Shown here: positions 20,871 to 30,479 of the stretch, in pieces
How the letters are laid out: every line of letters begins with the position of its first letter
Numbering within the stretch: position 1 is the first letter of the stretch
Assembly (NCBI GenBank): GCA_904063045.1
Contig: CAJFCJ010000005.1
Coordinates: 2,396,088-2,460,087, forward strand
DNA: 64,000 nt
From: Dimorphilus gyrociliatus
Taxonomy: Eukaryota; Annelida; Polychaeta; Dinophilidae
Reading direction: 5' to 3'
Notes under the pieces: generated by a model
What the model was told of the DNA's origin: nothing
Seen by the model: the letters and a program-made list of their open reading frames with translations, nothing else
The model's database searches: none
Position numbers and translations under genes: made by a program

Positions 20871-22438
20871 CTATTCAGGTTGTTGTTTGTCAATAGAGAA
20901 TTGAACGTATTCATTTTCCCACCAACTTTTCTTGAATTTTCTCAATAATAGGCATGTAACATAGAATATGCTACAGAAAAAGTAAGATCCGCATCCAAGG
21001 TAGAATAGCGAATGAAAAGAATGAGTTAAATCGAAGAGGGCACCTGTAAAGAAACAAAAGGAAGAGACAGGTTAATGTGGAACGTATGTTTTAGGGGAAA
21101 AAGACAAAACCTGCAAGAGTTGGTCCGATAAAGGAACCAATGCCCATAGATATTCTGAAAATCGAGAATGTTTCCGACAGATGTCTTCCATCGTGAAGTT
21201 CTATTGATGCTGATATTTGGGCTGCCATTATTGGACCATCAAATAGACCAAGAGCTATTAAATTACAACCATTAGTTTGTTTATATCGTGCTAGTTGTAT
21301 AGCTTACCAATAATGTAAATGAGAACAGTCGGAAAATTATATGTGAATATAGCAAAGCAGTTTGTCAATGACAACAGTAAACTGGCGACTGTGTACGAAA
21401 AGATTAAATGTCCTTTAAGGTTATCTCCAAAGAGGGAAAAAATTAAACGACTAAGTCCCTCGCAAATACCCATAACAGACATTCCAATACTAGCTTTTTC
21501 CGGTGAAACTCCCAAGCTTGTCATGTAGTGAACCTATTCAAGTTATTAACAATACTATTCATAAAGCGACAAAAAACTATGCTTTATAACAAACCAGAAA
21601 CATAATGGAACCTGAGTATCCAACACTGCGAAGGCATGTTGCAAAAAACCAACACATTCCGACAATTATTCTTGTCTTTTTTTTTAATTGCCCTTCTTCA
21701 GCCGGTCGAATAAGAGGAATTGTTTCGTCTCTCTCACCCGCCTTATCTTCCAACTGGTCAGGATCCACAACCCCCAGAGAGAACGGAAAGCAAAGAAGGA
21801 ATAGAATTAAACCGTGTATACCGAATGTCTTCTGCCACCCGAAATTACGAATAAGAATTTCTAATACTGGATTTAGAATAAAAGTACCCAAAGGATATCC
21901 GCAAGTTAATAAACTATTAATAAGTACGTGTCTTGGATGGCTAAATGGATAAAAGCGATTAACTGTAAAATATAATGGATTGATCATTAAACAGCTAGCC
22001 GGACCAAACAGAATTCCGAAAAATACCAAAACAGACCAAAAATTCGCATAAACCCCAGTTAAAGCAAGAACTAATGGTCCAAAAAAGGATCCTAACATTA
22101 GGCATTTTCTAGTTCCTACTTTGTCAGCAACAAAATTGGCAAATGGAGCGCATATATAAACCAGAGCTAGGGCACCAGACGCAATTAACCCTACAAATTG
22201 AATAGTTTTTGAATGATTAGAATTATATTAACTATAGATTTTGAACAAATAAATAAAAAGAATCACCTAAATAGGCTTCTTGGTTAGAAATGCTTCCTTT
22301 TAAAGGTGCAATATATTCACCAAAAGTAAAGAATGATCCGCAACTTGCCGAATAAATAACAATACAAAAGAAACAGACAAAAGGTCCACGGAAACTCCTA
22401 GTGTTCCATTTTTTCATAAAGCTATTAAAGAAACCCAT
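20871..22438 (-). CDS. SLC16-like (monocarboxylate transporter-type) MFS transporter
   Basis: Five exons on the minus strand: 22438..22267, 22190..21595, 21533..21308, 21254..21111 and 21043..20871. Introns are 53-76 bases, and all joins keep frame to give 436 residues. The protein has about 12 hydrophobic segments. Between segments 2 and 3 is ANFVADKVGTRK, the MFS loop motif; the next helices contain CLMINPLYFTVNRFYPFSHP and NFGWQKTFGIHGLILFL, as in SLC16 carriers. A polar central loop (DPDQLEDKAGERDE) separates the two halves. It probably works as a plasma-membrane carrier; the substrate cannot be told. Its start lies 24 bases from a duplicated eL42 5' fragment. Confidence 0.85.
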
Positions 22439-22461
22439 CTCCGTCGTTTGTAAGTTACTTT

Positions 22462-22518
22462 TTAAGAGTTTGAAAGTTTCTTCAAAAAGGCTTTTTTTGA
22501 TTTAGGAGTGTTCACCAT
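22462..22518 (-). pseudogene. Truncated duplicate of eL42 exon 1
   Basis: A minus-strand frame starting MVNTPKSKKAFLKKL, ending at a TAA after 18 codons, corresponds to the first residues of the eL42 copy at 18572 and then diverges. It lacks all zinc-ribbon sequence. Its upstream flank (22519-22778) matches the eL42 promoter-side flank. Confidence 0.7.
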
Positions 22519-22905
22519 GGCTTCAATGAACAGAGTGAGAAAACCAAACAATTCTTTAAGACATAATACCAACTTATATGTAGCTTATGGACTTGTGCAA
22601 TAACTGATTGGCTGAGTCATACAAAGTGGAGACTATCTATTGGACAAGGATTGCTTTGCTTTATATATAGAATAGTAATTACTCAGACGTTAAAATTTTG
22701 GAGACGTTTAGGTGAAGATAATGAACAATTGCTACATGTGAATATCTATGACATCTTAATAGACCTATTCCTTTACGAGCATTGGTGGTGTAGCGGTAGC
22801 ATTGGTGCCTTCCAAGCACTAGACCCGGGTTCAACTCCCGGCCAATGCATTGTGACATTTTTGTCTTTTTCCTAAATAAATAGAAGATTGCAGTAGCAAT
22901 TATTT
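22488..22905. repeat. Segmental duplication, copy 2 (eL42 5' end plus tRNA-Gly)
   Basis: Diverged copy of 18541-18965. The tRNA inside is unchanged while the flanks differ at many positions, suggesting selection on the tRNA only. Confidence 0.8.
22779..22849 (+). tRNA. tRNA-Gly (anticodon UCC)
   Basis: Identical 71-base sequence to the copy at 18838, within the duplicated segment. Confidence 0.95.
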
Positions 22906-23158
22906 GATTGTTGAAAGTATCGTATCAAAGGTTTTGGGATTGTTTAGGAATGAATGAAAAAACTCTTCATCGGAAGGAGGTTAATGAATTCTTTGACTTT
23001 GGTTTTCTATTGTTCTATTGTTAAAAACGGGGAAATTACAATAGTCTTTGTACTTCTTGCGAAATAGTTTCCTGAAAGTTCAAACTATTCGAAAGATACT
23101 ATTTTCCCAAAATATTACAGTAAAAGAGAAAAACTGCATTTTATTAATAACGATACAA
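22906..23158. other. Spacer after the duplicated tRNA
   Basis: No feature seen up to the group B gene stop at 23159. Confidence 0.6.
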
Positions 23159-24352
23159 TTAAAAGTTACATTCAATTGGAAAGTGTTTAAATTTAATTGT
23201 AAACTCATCTGTTTGATTAATTAGGCAAAATATAATTTCTGTTTTTGTTATTCTATAATCCAAAAGCTTCTCAGCCGGAAATAGCTTATCTTTATCAAGA
23301 GAGATACCATTCTGATTGTTGGCTCCAACGAAGACAATATTTTTTGAATTGCAGAATAATATTTTACCTTTTTTAAGATTTTCAATAACATCGTAATAGA
23401 TTGAATAGCTCTCCTTTTCGGATTTACTAACATTTTGAGTTGCAAATTCATCATCTTTAAAAACGAATAGTGAACTTCCGGAAAATTGATATAAAATGTT
23501 TCCTTGCAATCTATTAGAAAGATTTGATATTTCTCTATCATATTTCCAAGCGTTAACAATATTACTAGTTTCTTTAGAAAATACCAACAGTTTATTCATA
23601 TCGTTTATTATTATATCGTCTTTTAGAACTGCAAAACCGGCTTCATTCGGATTGACGGCATTTCTTGGTAAAACATACTTAGTTTTCCCATAATTATCTT
23701 TTGATAACAATTGAATAACATAATGATTTTCAGTAAATTGCAGATACGAGAGTCCATTATCATACGTTGTTGATATATCATAAATCTTATTCTCCGTCCA
23801 AATGATAATTTCCTGAGTTTCAAGATTCACAATCTTATTCTTATTTTGTATATTATAGAAGCCGTGTCTATTTGAAATAACTTTACCAGGTTTTTCATTC
23901 AATTCAATTGAATGATTTTCAATTGGTTTCTCAAAGAAAGGTGTATTTAACTTTCCAATTTCAAAATGATCTAATATTTCCGATCTATCAAAGATTTTCT
24001 TCTTCCTCATTAAATTCTCCGAAGAGTACTTTAGTTTCTTGATAATAAGAGATAATTCTGATTGTAGGAATGGTATATTAGATTTTTTTTTAGCTTCGTA
24101 CAAACGTTTGATGTCGGAGAGAGCATGACAAAGATTTCTCTTCTTTTCTTCATTAAACGATAAAATCTCATTTTTAAGACTAATTTGTTTTGCTTTTACC
24201 TCATTTATTAATGTTATAATTTCATTATTTACTTTATTAATTTCAATTTCAGCCTCTTTATCAATATCATTAATATTTTGTCGGATTTCTTCAGTTAATT
24301 CCAGAAATTCTTGTTCCAATACACCATTTTCTTCGTTTAGATTACCTGCCAT
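23159..24352 (-). CDS. RING-less TRIM-like coiled-coil protein, group B
   Basis: Single exon, 397 residues. Coiled coil from about 10 to 95 with LSFNEEKKRNLCHALSDI; FFEKPIENHSIEL linker. The C-terminal domain has EAGFAVLKDDIIIND in the middle and IENLKKGKILF, DKLFPAEKLLDYRITKTEII and FCLINQ at the end. Here the TRIM-like family continues on the far side of the eL42/MFS/tRNA interruption. Confidence 0.75.
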   Translation of the reverse strand: MAGNLNEENGVLEQEFLELTEEIRQNINDIDKEAEIEINKVNNEIITLINEVKAKQISLKNEILSFNEEKKRNLCHALSDIKRLYEAKKKSNIPFLQSELSLIIKKLKYSSENLMRKKKIFDRSEILDHFEIGKLNTPFFEKPIENHSIELNEKPGKVISNRHGFYNIQNKNKIVNLETQEIIIWTENKIYDISTTYDNGLSYLQFTENHYVIQLLSKDNYGKTKYVLPRNAVNPNEAGFAVLKDDIIINDMNKLLVFSKETSNIVNAWKYDREISNLSNRLQGNILYQFSGSSLFVFKDDEFATQNVSKSEKESYSIYYDVIENLKKGKILFCNSKNIVFVGANNQNGISLDKDKLFPAEKLLDYRITKTEIIFCLINQTDEFTIKFKHFPIECNF

Positions 24353-24741
24353 TGTACATTTGTTAAATCTCTGTTATTCTATGAAAAAGAAAAATCAAAT
24401 AAATAAATTATTGAAGGTCAAAGTCAATGTTTTTTCGAATCTTATCAGATTATATTTTCTTATTTGTGACCTAGCTGGAAGACGTCTGGAAATGATAATA
24501 CTTTTATTAACTATATATATACAGTATATATAATTCTTTCAAACATTTTTATAGAATAATCACGGAGTTGTAAAGTTATTTTAAAGTTTCGTAGTTCATT
24601 GAAAAAAATAACTTGGAAGCGCCATCTGGTGTGTGAGGAGTTGGATTTTTCATTAACATTTATTTTTTGAGGGGATTTCATAACAATGTCATCAGAAAAT
24701 GTATTCTTTATATTGCGAGAGGAATTAAAGAATAAATATGA
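24353..24741. other. Intergenic before tRNA-Met
   Basis: Short TA run at about 24517-24530. A minus-strand open frame overlapping the tRNA is not credible. Confidence 0.6.
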
Positions 24742-24814
24742 AGCAGAATAGCACAGGAGGTAGTGCGCTAGGCTCATAACCTAGAGGTCCAAGGTTCGAT
24801 TCCTTGTTCTGCTT
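24742..24814 (+). tRNA. tRNA-Met (anticodon CAU, elongator type)
   Basis: 73 bases. Acceptor AGCAGAA pairs with TTCTGCT. The anticodon stem CTAGG/CCTAG encloses the loop CTCATAA. The T arm contains AGGTTCGATTCCT. The D arm (TAGCACAGGAGGTAGTGCG) resembles elongator rather than initiator tRNA-Met. Confidence 0.92.
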
Positions 24815-25472
24815 TAATGTTTTTACTTATCATTACTACCTATTTATTAAACATCAATTATCGGCTTAGATTCTTTCAATTTTGTCTTGAAAAACAGCTT
24901 TTTTCCTTTTAAATTCCTTAATTTGTAATTAAACTTATTCAATTCAACAGTTTTCTAATCTTCCATCTTTGTACCACTTTCTTCTCATAAATGAATCACA
25001 ATCGAAATTTATACGATGATTTCTCTTCAATTAATGAAAGATTTGTTGTTCATGATTGAAAAATACTATCAAGTCATTAACTGTTGAGCATCTTCAATAA
25101 AGAACTAATTACTAATTGTTTCTGTCTATACAAGTTGAGCTGTGTTTATTATTTTGTGTTAGGGTATTCTAACGAATTACACTATAAGCCTATTAGATAA
25201 TATTATATTAAAGAGACAAAAGTATCTGTCTAATAATTTACTTAAACTGATAGAAAAGGGTAAATTATTAAGGTAAAAGCAGTAAAAGCTCACTTGGGAA
25301 AAAGGTGAAGGACAACAATAAAAAAGAGGAAGAAGAGAGTTACCTTCTCTTGTTATTTTACCATATATTACGTTTGTTTGCTTTCATAAAGCGCACAGAA
25401 TATATGTATCGCTTCACTACTCAACGTAGCTTCAGACGATTAATCGAAATAGAAGATATTTTATTGGGAACT
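24815..25472. other. Intergenic between tRNA-Met and the plus-strand group B gene
   Basis: AT-rich; the last 170 bases are an open extension of the downstream gene without a good start. Confidence 0.6.
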
Positions 25473-26687
25473 ATGGACGAAACAACGGCTGATATGCAAG
25501 AATTTGAAATTCAAAAATCATATATTGATAATACCAAAGAAATGGCTGAAGAAATTATTAACAAACTTAAGAAAATCGACGAAGAAAAGGAGAATGAAAC
25601 GAGTAAGCTAAATTATGAAATTACTAAATTAGTAGTTTCTATCCGTAATCAACAATCTTCAGTTCAAGATCAACTTAATAACTTCTATGAAAAGAAGAGA
25701 ACGATGCTATACGAAATTTATGAGAATATAAGAAAACTTGATAAATTAGCTGAAGGAGATTCGGAGGAAAATAATACCAATAATTTTTTAACGATAATGA
25801 GTAGAGTCAATACATTAACTGATAGTTTTAAGAGAAAAGAAGAAGCGTATTTAAAGACTGCCGAATTTTTTGATGGTTCTACCATTGGAAGATTATTTTT
25901 TACTACTCCAGATGTTCCGGTTCATGAATATTCTATTGTGGTTGAAGAAAAGCCAATAAAGGTTATATCAAACTCTGAAAGTTTCTTTACTATACAAGGT
26001 AAAAATCGTATTATTAATCTAAGGAATCAAGTAGTACTGGGTCAAGTTGCTGATACGATTGATGATATAGCAATAACTTCGGATGGTAGATTATCCTTTA
26101 TTATAGTTTATAATTGGGAAGAGAGCGCCGTTAATATCCTACCTAAAGGAACTCATAAACCAGAAGCGTATAAACTAGAAAATGCATTTCTTAGATCAGG
26201 AAATTGTAAATTTACAATTCTGAATGATAAAATAGTCGTTGGAGATGGAAATTTGACATCCATTTTCTCGACAGAGAGTAGAAAAAGAGAAAAAGTTTGG
26301 AGGTTATGGTCGTCCAGTCAACATTATAAAATTAAGGATAATACATTATATCAGCTATCCGATAATACTTGGGTATCTTATACAGATAATCAATTAGGAG
26401 AATTTCGCCAAGTTCACGATTATTCGGACACAACTACTCCGATACTTAAAGTTCTTATAAGAAAATTAGTAGCGGGAAATATACTGTTTTGCCTAAATGA
26501 CTATATAACATTAATTGATCCAGACAAGAAGAATGCTATCTCTATAAAAATGCAATTAATATTTCCCGATAAAACGTTATTGGACTATCAAATAAAGAAC
26601 GACGAAGTAATTCTCTGTCTTCATTGTAATATTGATCCATGTAAAATTTCCTTTATGCATTTTCCCTACAAATTCATCTTGAATTAA
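25473..26687 (+). CDS. RING-less TRIM-like coiled-coil protein, group B, plus strand
   Basis: The frame is open from 25305, but the first ATGs are at 25404 and 25473. I take 25473, which gives an acidic N-terminus like those of its paralogues and 404 residues. Coiled coil about 10-90 with NFYEKKRTMLYEIYENI. The EKP motif is displaced: PVHEYSIVVEEKPIKVIS has EEKP right before the first strand. The domain ends with IRKLVAGNILF, QLIFPDKTLLDYQIKNDEVI and LCLHC. It is the only group B gene in the main block on the plus strand. Confidence 0.72.
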   Translation: MDETTADMQEFEIQKSYIDNTKEMAEEIINKLKKIDEEKENETSKLNYEITKLVVSIRNQQSSVQDQLNNFYEKKRTMLYEIYENIRKLDKLAEGDSEENNTNNFLTIMSRVNTLTDSFKRKEEAYLKTAEFFDGSTIGRLFFTTPDVPVHEYSIVVEEKPIKVISNSESFFTIQGKNRIINLRNQVVLGQVADTIDDIAITSDGRLSFIIVYNWEESAVNILPKGTHKPEAYKLENAFLRSGNCKFTILNDKIVVGDGNLTSIFSTESRKREKVWRLWSSSQHYKIKDNTLYQLSDNTWVSYTDNQLGEFRQVHDYSDTTTPILKVLIRKLVAGNILFCLNDYITLIDPDKKNAISIKMQLIFPDKTLLDYQIKNDEVILCLHCNIDPCKISFMHFPYKFILN

Positions 26688-27120
26688 CTCTCCCTGTGAA
26701 GTTAGTATTTATCCCTTTTACAGCGTTTCTCCTCCTCCTTTATGTTGCAGGACTTTCTTTCGTTTATATTTGTTTATTATTAATCATTCATTTAATACAG
26801 AACTTTTAATAATAATATTTTAAAAAATATACTGCAATAGCAAGTTTAAAGTTCGAATTGAGATAGATTATCTACGCAAATCATTATTCTCCACCTACTT
26901 ACGCGCTTACCTCTTTTTCTAATACTTTTTTGCAGACAATCTTAAAATTATTGCGCAAACGAATATAATCACTGCATTAGTTCTTTTAATGAATCTTTCT
27001 AAGAAAAATAATTTTTATATTATAGAAATAATGATATTTATTAATCAATTTCCCATGACCTTTGAACTTTTAATCAATTTTTTTCCTTTACAAAAATACT
27101 TTTCCAACTTACTTCATCAA
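26688..27120. other. Intergenic
   Basis: AT-rich spacer before the tRNA-Gly inverted pair; no gene seen. Confidence 0.65.
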
Positions 27121-27191
27121 GCATTGGTGGTGTAGCGGTAGCATTGGTGCCTTCCAAGCACTAGACCCGGGTTCAACTCCCGGCCAATGCA
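27121..27191 (+). tRNA. tRNA-Gly (anticodon UCC)
   Basis: Identical to the copy at 18838. Only a few bases of trailer (TTGTGAATTTTTTT) are shared with that copy. Confidence 0.95.
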
Positions 27192-27443
27192 TTGTGAATT
27201 TTTTTATGCGTTTTGCTGAAAATTCTCACCGATTTAAAATTGGATCCATCGTCTCTAACTGAACAATGAATGATGAGATCGTTATGCCTACTAGCTAGAG
27301 AGTCAATTCAAAATCTCTTATAATCTTTAAATAATCTAAATGAAATGCGCTAACCTTCTTTCCAAAACATTCTAGAACAAGTTAAACAGGAAAAAAGTAT
27401 GTCTTTTTGAACAGTTAGGTAAAATGCAAAAGAAAAAGTCACA

Positions 27444-27514
27444 TGCATTGGCCGGGAGTTGAACCCGGGTCTAGTGCTTGGAAGGCACCAATGCTACCGC
27501 TACACCACCAATGC
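27444..27514 (-). tRNA. tRNA-Gly (anticodon UCC), inverted copy
   Basis: Exact reverse complement of the other tRNA-Gly copies. It lies 252 bases from the plus-strand copy at 27121, so the two form an inverted repeat with 71-base arms. Confidence 0.95.
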
Positions 27515-27814
27515 TATATGATGAAGAAATGTTATTTATTGAAATGGCATCAAAGCTTAATTAAAATGTAATTAGTAAGGATGTAATTAGTCATTGCTAA
27601 TTTATAGACTATAAGCCATTCTTATATCTTCTATCCAGAATCATTGAAAGTTTGCATCTATTTTACTCTTCATATTGTTATATAGAATGACAAAATAAAA
27701 GCAATAAAAGCTAACAGTGTAATAATAGAGTATACTGCATTAGAGATAATATAACTTGTAAACTTGAGGATAATTCAACTTTTATCCTATCCACTTCTGA
27801 CTTCGTTTCCATTG

Positions 27815-28882
27815 TTAAGGTTGATCAATTTCGTAAGAGCAGATGCTCATTTCTTTGCCAATTTCTGCAAACGCTTTTATATAGACGGCTTGACAGTAGT
27901 TAAAACCACAAGTACATGTATATGTACAATCTGTCCCACTATATTCAGTTTTCAGTTTGCAGCCTCTAAATTGCCCAGAAAATATCGCATCAGTTTGATC
28001 ATCGAGGGGTATAAAGGTTGTTAAGCCCGTTAGGGGAGACTGTTCCGAAAAATGAAAACATTTAGACATATCTAATCCTCTTATTCTTATTTCAAACTCT
28101 GTGGTAGGTTTACCCAATGAAGGCCATGGTATTCGTAAATAGAATTCATTCTCAGCCGTTACTTTTACGCATGTATCAGCTAAATTGTCAGTTAGATTCG
28201 TGAGACGTTGACTCTTCTGATTTAGAGAGTTATGGAAAATTGGACCAATGAGACAAGTTGTTTGATAAGGCTTAGATCTAAATTTATCGCTGAAAACATT
28301 GCATAATTTCTTTCCCAAGAAACAAGAGTAATTATCTTTTTCGTGGGAAAGAGTAATATGAGTGCAACTTGAGGTTGCTTTACAGTTTGCGAGACAAGAA
28401 GTAAGGGGATCGCTCCTGTATGTAAGAAGTCTTTTAACTCCAGGTTCATCGTAGCAGTGGGCTTGAAAACAAGTTAATTCCGGATGAGCTTTCCTATTAT
28501 ATTGCATCTCTGATTTACTTTCAACAACAGTTGTTGTAACAACCTGAGATTTAATAGTACAAAACAAATCATCGACTACGTAAGAAAAGCTTGCACATGC
28601 TGGAATTTTTAAACATTCTTTAGCGCATTTAATGGCTGTTGAACTGCTGAATGTATTTAATATAACATTGTTACTTGTCTCTTTCCCATTCATCGTATTG
28701 AATCCACGAATGAAATTTTTCGAATAACTACAAATTCCAGAATTCCACATGCAACCATAAGCGATACACAAAGTTTCGTCTATCGACGATCCTCCACACT
28801 TAAACTTTACGGATGGAATTACAGATTGGACTCTAAAATTGAATAGTATAGAGTAGCTGATTAGAAATATATTCCAGTACAT
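27815..28882 (-). CDS. Secreted Cys-rich protein with PAN/apple-like region
   Basis: Single exon, 355 residues. Residues 1-20 are a probable signal peptide (MYWNIFLISYSILFNF). About 26 cysteines follow. Two segments look PAN/apple-like: CAKECLKIPACASFSYVVDD and CLANCKATSSCTHITLS, each with a later Cys partner. The last 120 residues have regular Cys pairs (CTYTCTCGFNYCQAVYIKAF) and a final CSYEI, a layout like the C-terminal half of some lophotrochozoan lectin-type secreted proteins. No membrane anchor. Probably extracellular; a binding or recognition role is inference. Confidence 0.7.
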   Translation of the reverse strand: MYWNIFLISYSILFNFRVQSVIPSVKFKCGGSSIDETLCIAYGCMWNSGICSYSKNFIRGFNTMNGKETSNNVILNTFSSSTAIKCAKECLKIPACASFSYVVDDLFCTIKSQVVTTTVVESKSEMQYNRKAHPELTCFQAHCYDEPGVKRLLTYRSDPLTSCLANCKATSSCTHITLSHEKDNYSCFLGKKLCNVFSDKFRSKPYQTTCLIGPIFHNSLNQKSQRLTNLTDNLADTCVKVTAENEFYLRIPWPSLGKPTTEFEIRIRGLDMSKCFHFSEQSPLTGLTTFIPLDDQTDAIFSGQFRGCKLKTEYSGTDCTYTCTCGFNYCQAVYIKAFAEIGKEMSICSYEIDQP

Positions 28883-29085
28883 TATTCTTTACTTTATCCT
28901 TAGCTTAGCTATATTTATATTCAATTTAAGTAATTAATATTCATTAATATTATCAGAAATGTTAATTATGTATGAAAATAAAGAGGCGTTTATGAGAGGG
29001 GGAGGGGGCGTTTAAAGTGAAAAGGCTCAATTATAGGTTTCCTTTGTTGTTCATGTTTCAAATTTTAATGGCTGTTATTCATGAA

Positions 29086-29156
29086 GCATTGGTGGTGTAG
29101 CGGTAGCATTGGTGCCTTCCAAGCACTAGACCCGGGTTCAACTCCCGGCCAATGCA
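29086..29156 (+). tRNA. tRNA-Gly (anticodon UCC)
   Basis: Fifth identical 71-base copy, followed by a T-run terminator. Confidence 0.95.
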
Positions 29157-29524
29157 TATGTTTTTTTTTTCCATGTATCAAATGTTAAACCAAAAAATGT
29201 TGGAAAAGTTTGTGTTTTGGGTGGATAACCCTATTTATTACATTTTAAAAAGGAAGCCATATCCACAGCCTTCGCTCTTTCGTTTATGAAATATTAATGC
29301 TAAGTTTGCTTTATCTACAATACGAAACTAATAGTTAGCTTAGTAATACATAAAGGCTTATCTTATCATCTCTAACATTCCACTTAAAAACTTTACTATT
29401 TAAGCTGTAAAATCATAAAGTTTTCAGCGGTTATTCTTTATTTAATCAGCATTAACGTAAGGTTTAAAGTTGATTTTGAAAAAAAAGAATCTTATTCTCT
29501 TTTACAAATTGTTCATAAAAACTC
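29157..29524. other. Intergenic
   Basis: T-run after the tRNA-Gly, then AT-rich sequence; no gene seen. Confidence 0.65.
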
Positions 29525-29923
29525 ATGGATTGTCCATTTTGCTTTCGTACTATTACGACTAAACAAACTTCTTCATTTGGTTTTAGATTAGGAGATTACA
29601 TCTGTTCAAAATGTATAAAGGAGAAAAAATTGAATAAAAAGTATTCAATTGAGAATAATACTCACAAGTTTTCTTTCAAAACTCGTCGTATAACACCAAA
29701 TAAAGAAGATGTTGTTAATGTTAAACACAATTCAAAGTTAGAATTGAATTTTAACAGTGAAAATCAATGTTCAGACATTCAATTAGAAGAGACAAAAAAC
29801 GGCGAAGAAGAGTTTAATAGAATAATTAAATCTTGTCAAGAAATAAATAATTTACAACGCGAAATAAATGAAAAGAGAGAGGATTTGTTAAACGATATCG
29901 AAAGGTTAGAAAGAAGGCCGTAG
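29525..29923 (+). CDS. Short group A paralogue with degenerate RING, truncated
   Basis: 132 residues. It begins MDCPFCFR like the RING members, but only C3, C6, C27 and C30 remain; the LPC-x3-H and final CP-x-C ligands are missing, so a two-zinc RING cannot form. The end (REINEKREDLLNDIERLE) is coiled-coil-like and then stops; no C-terminal domain follows in the next 500 bases. It is either a pseudogene of a RING/TRIM-like gene or a small protein derived from one. Confidence 0.5.
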   Translation: MDCPFCFRTITTKQTSSFGFRLGDYICSKCIKEKKLNKKYSIENNTHKFSFKTRRITPNKEDVVNVKHNSKLELNFNSENQCSDIQLEETKNGEEEFNRIIKSCQEINNLQREINEKREDLLNDIERLERRP

Positions 29924-30479
29924 TTGTTTAAAATTGGACTATTAAATGAAAAGAAAAATTATACAACACTTCTAAAAGGGTCAAATCTTAAAGAACATGT
30001 TTATTTCAATTAATAAAAGACGCTTTTTTGTTAAATATTATGAATAATTAAAGAAATAAATATTAAAAAAAAGATTCATACTTTCTTATTACTTGAACCA
30101 TTAAAAAATATTTAAAAGGATTGAAACTGTAAAAAGATAGCCTATTATGCTGTTTTTTGTTGTTGTATGTATATTATCTATTTTTATCTAGACGTATAAT
30201 TAAAGTTATAAATATATAGATAATATAACAATAATATACTATACTTCAAAATGTAAATCATGATTAATTGAAATTGAGGAAGAAAAAAGCTTTTATTGGT
30301 CTCTACGACACCTCTGAGCACACCTGTTAGTGTTCTCAAGCGTTGACAAGACGACAGACAGACAGACAGATAGACAGAGAGAAGAAATTATTATCAATAA
30401 CCTACATACAGAGATATACATACACTTCATATACTGTATATATTATAATTCAATACAGTAATAACTATCAGTGTGCTGT
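29924..30479. other. Intergenic after the truncated RING gene
   Basis: AT-rich with the GACA repeat. No remnant of the missing C-terminal domain could be recognised. Confidence 0.6.
30352..30382. repeat. (GACA)n microsatellite
   Basis: Tandem GACA units in the 3' flank of the GPCR gene. Confidence 0.85.

Noticed and set aside
21605-21952. Plus-strand 115-codon open frame
   Set aside because: Antisense to exon 2 of the MFS transporter, whose splice joins and motifs are consistent.
24511-24777. Minus-strand 88-codon frame
   Set aside because: Overlaps tRNA-Met and a TA repeat; no recognisable sequence.
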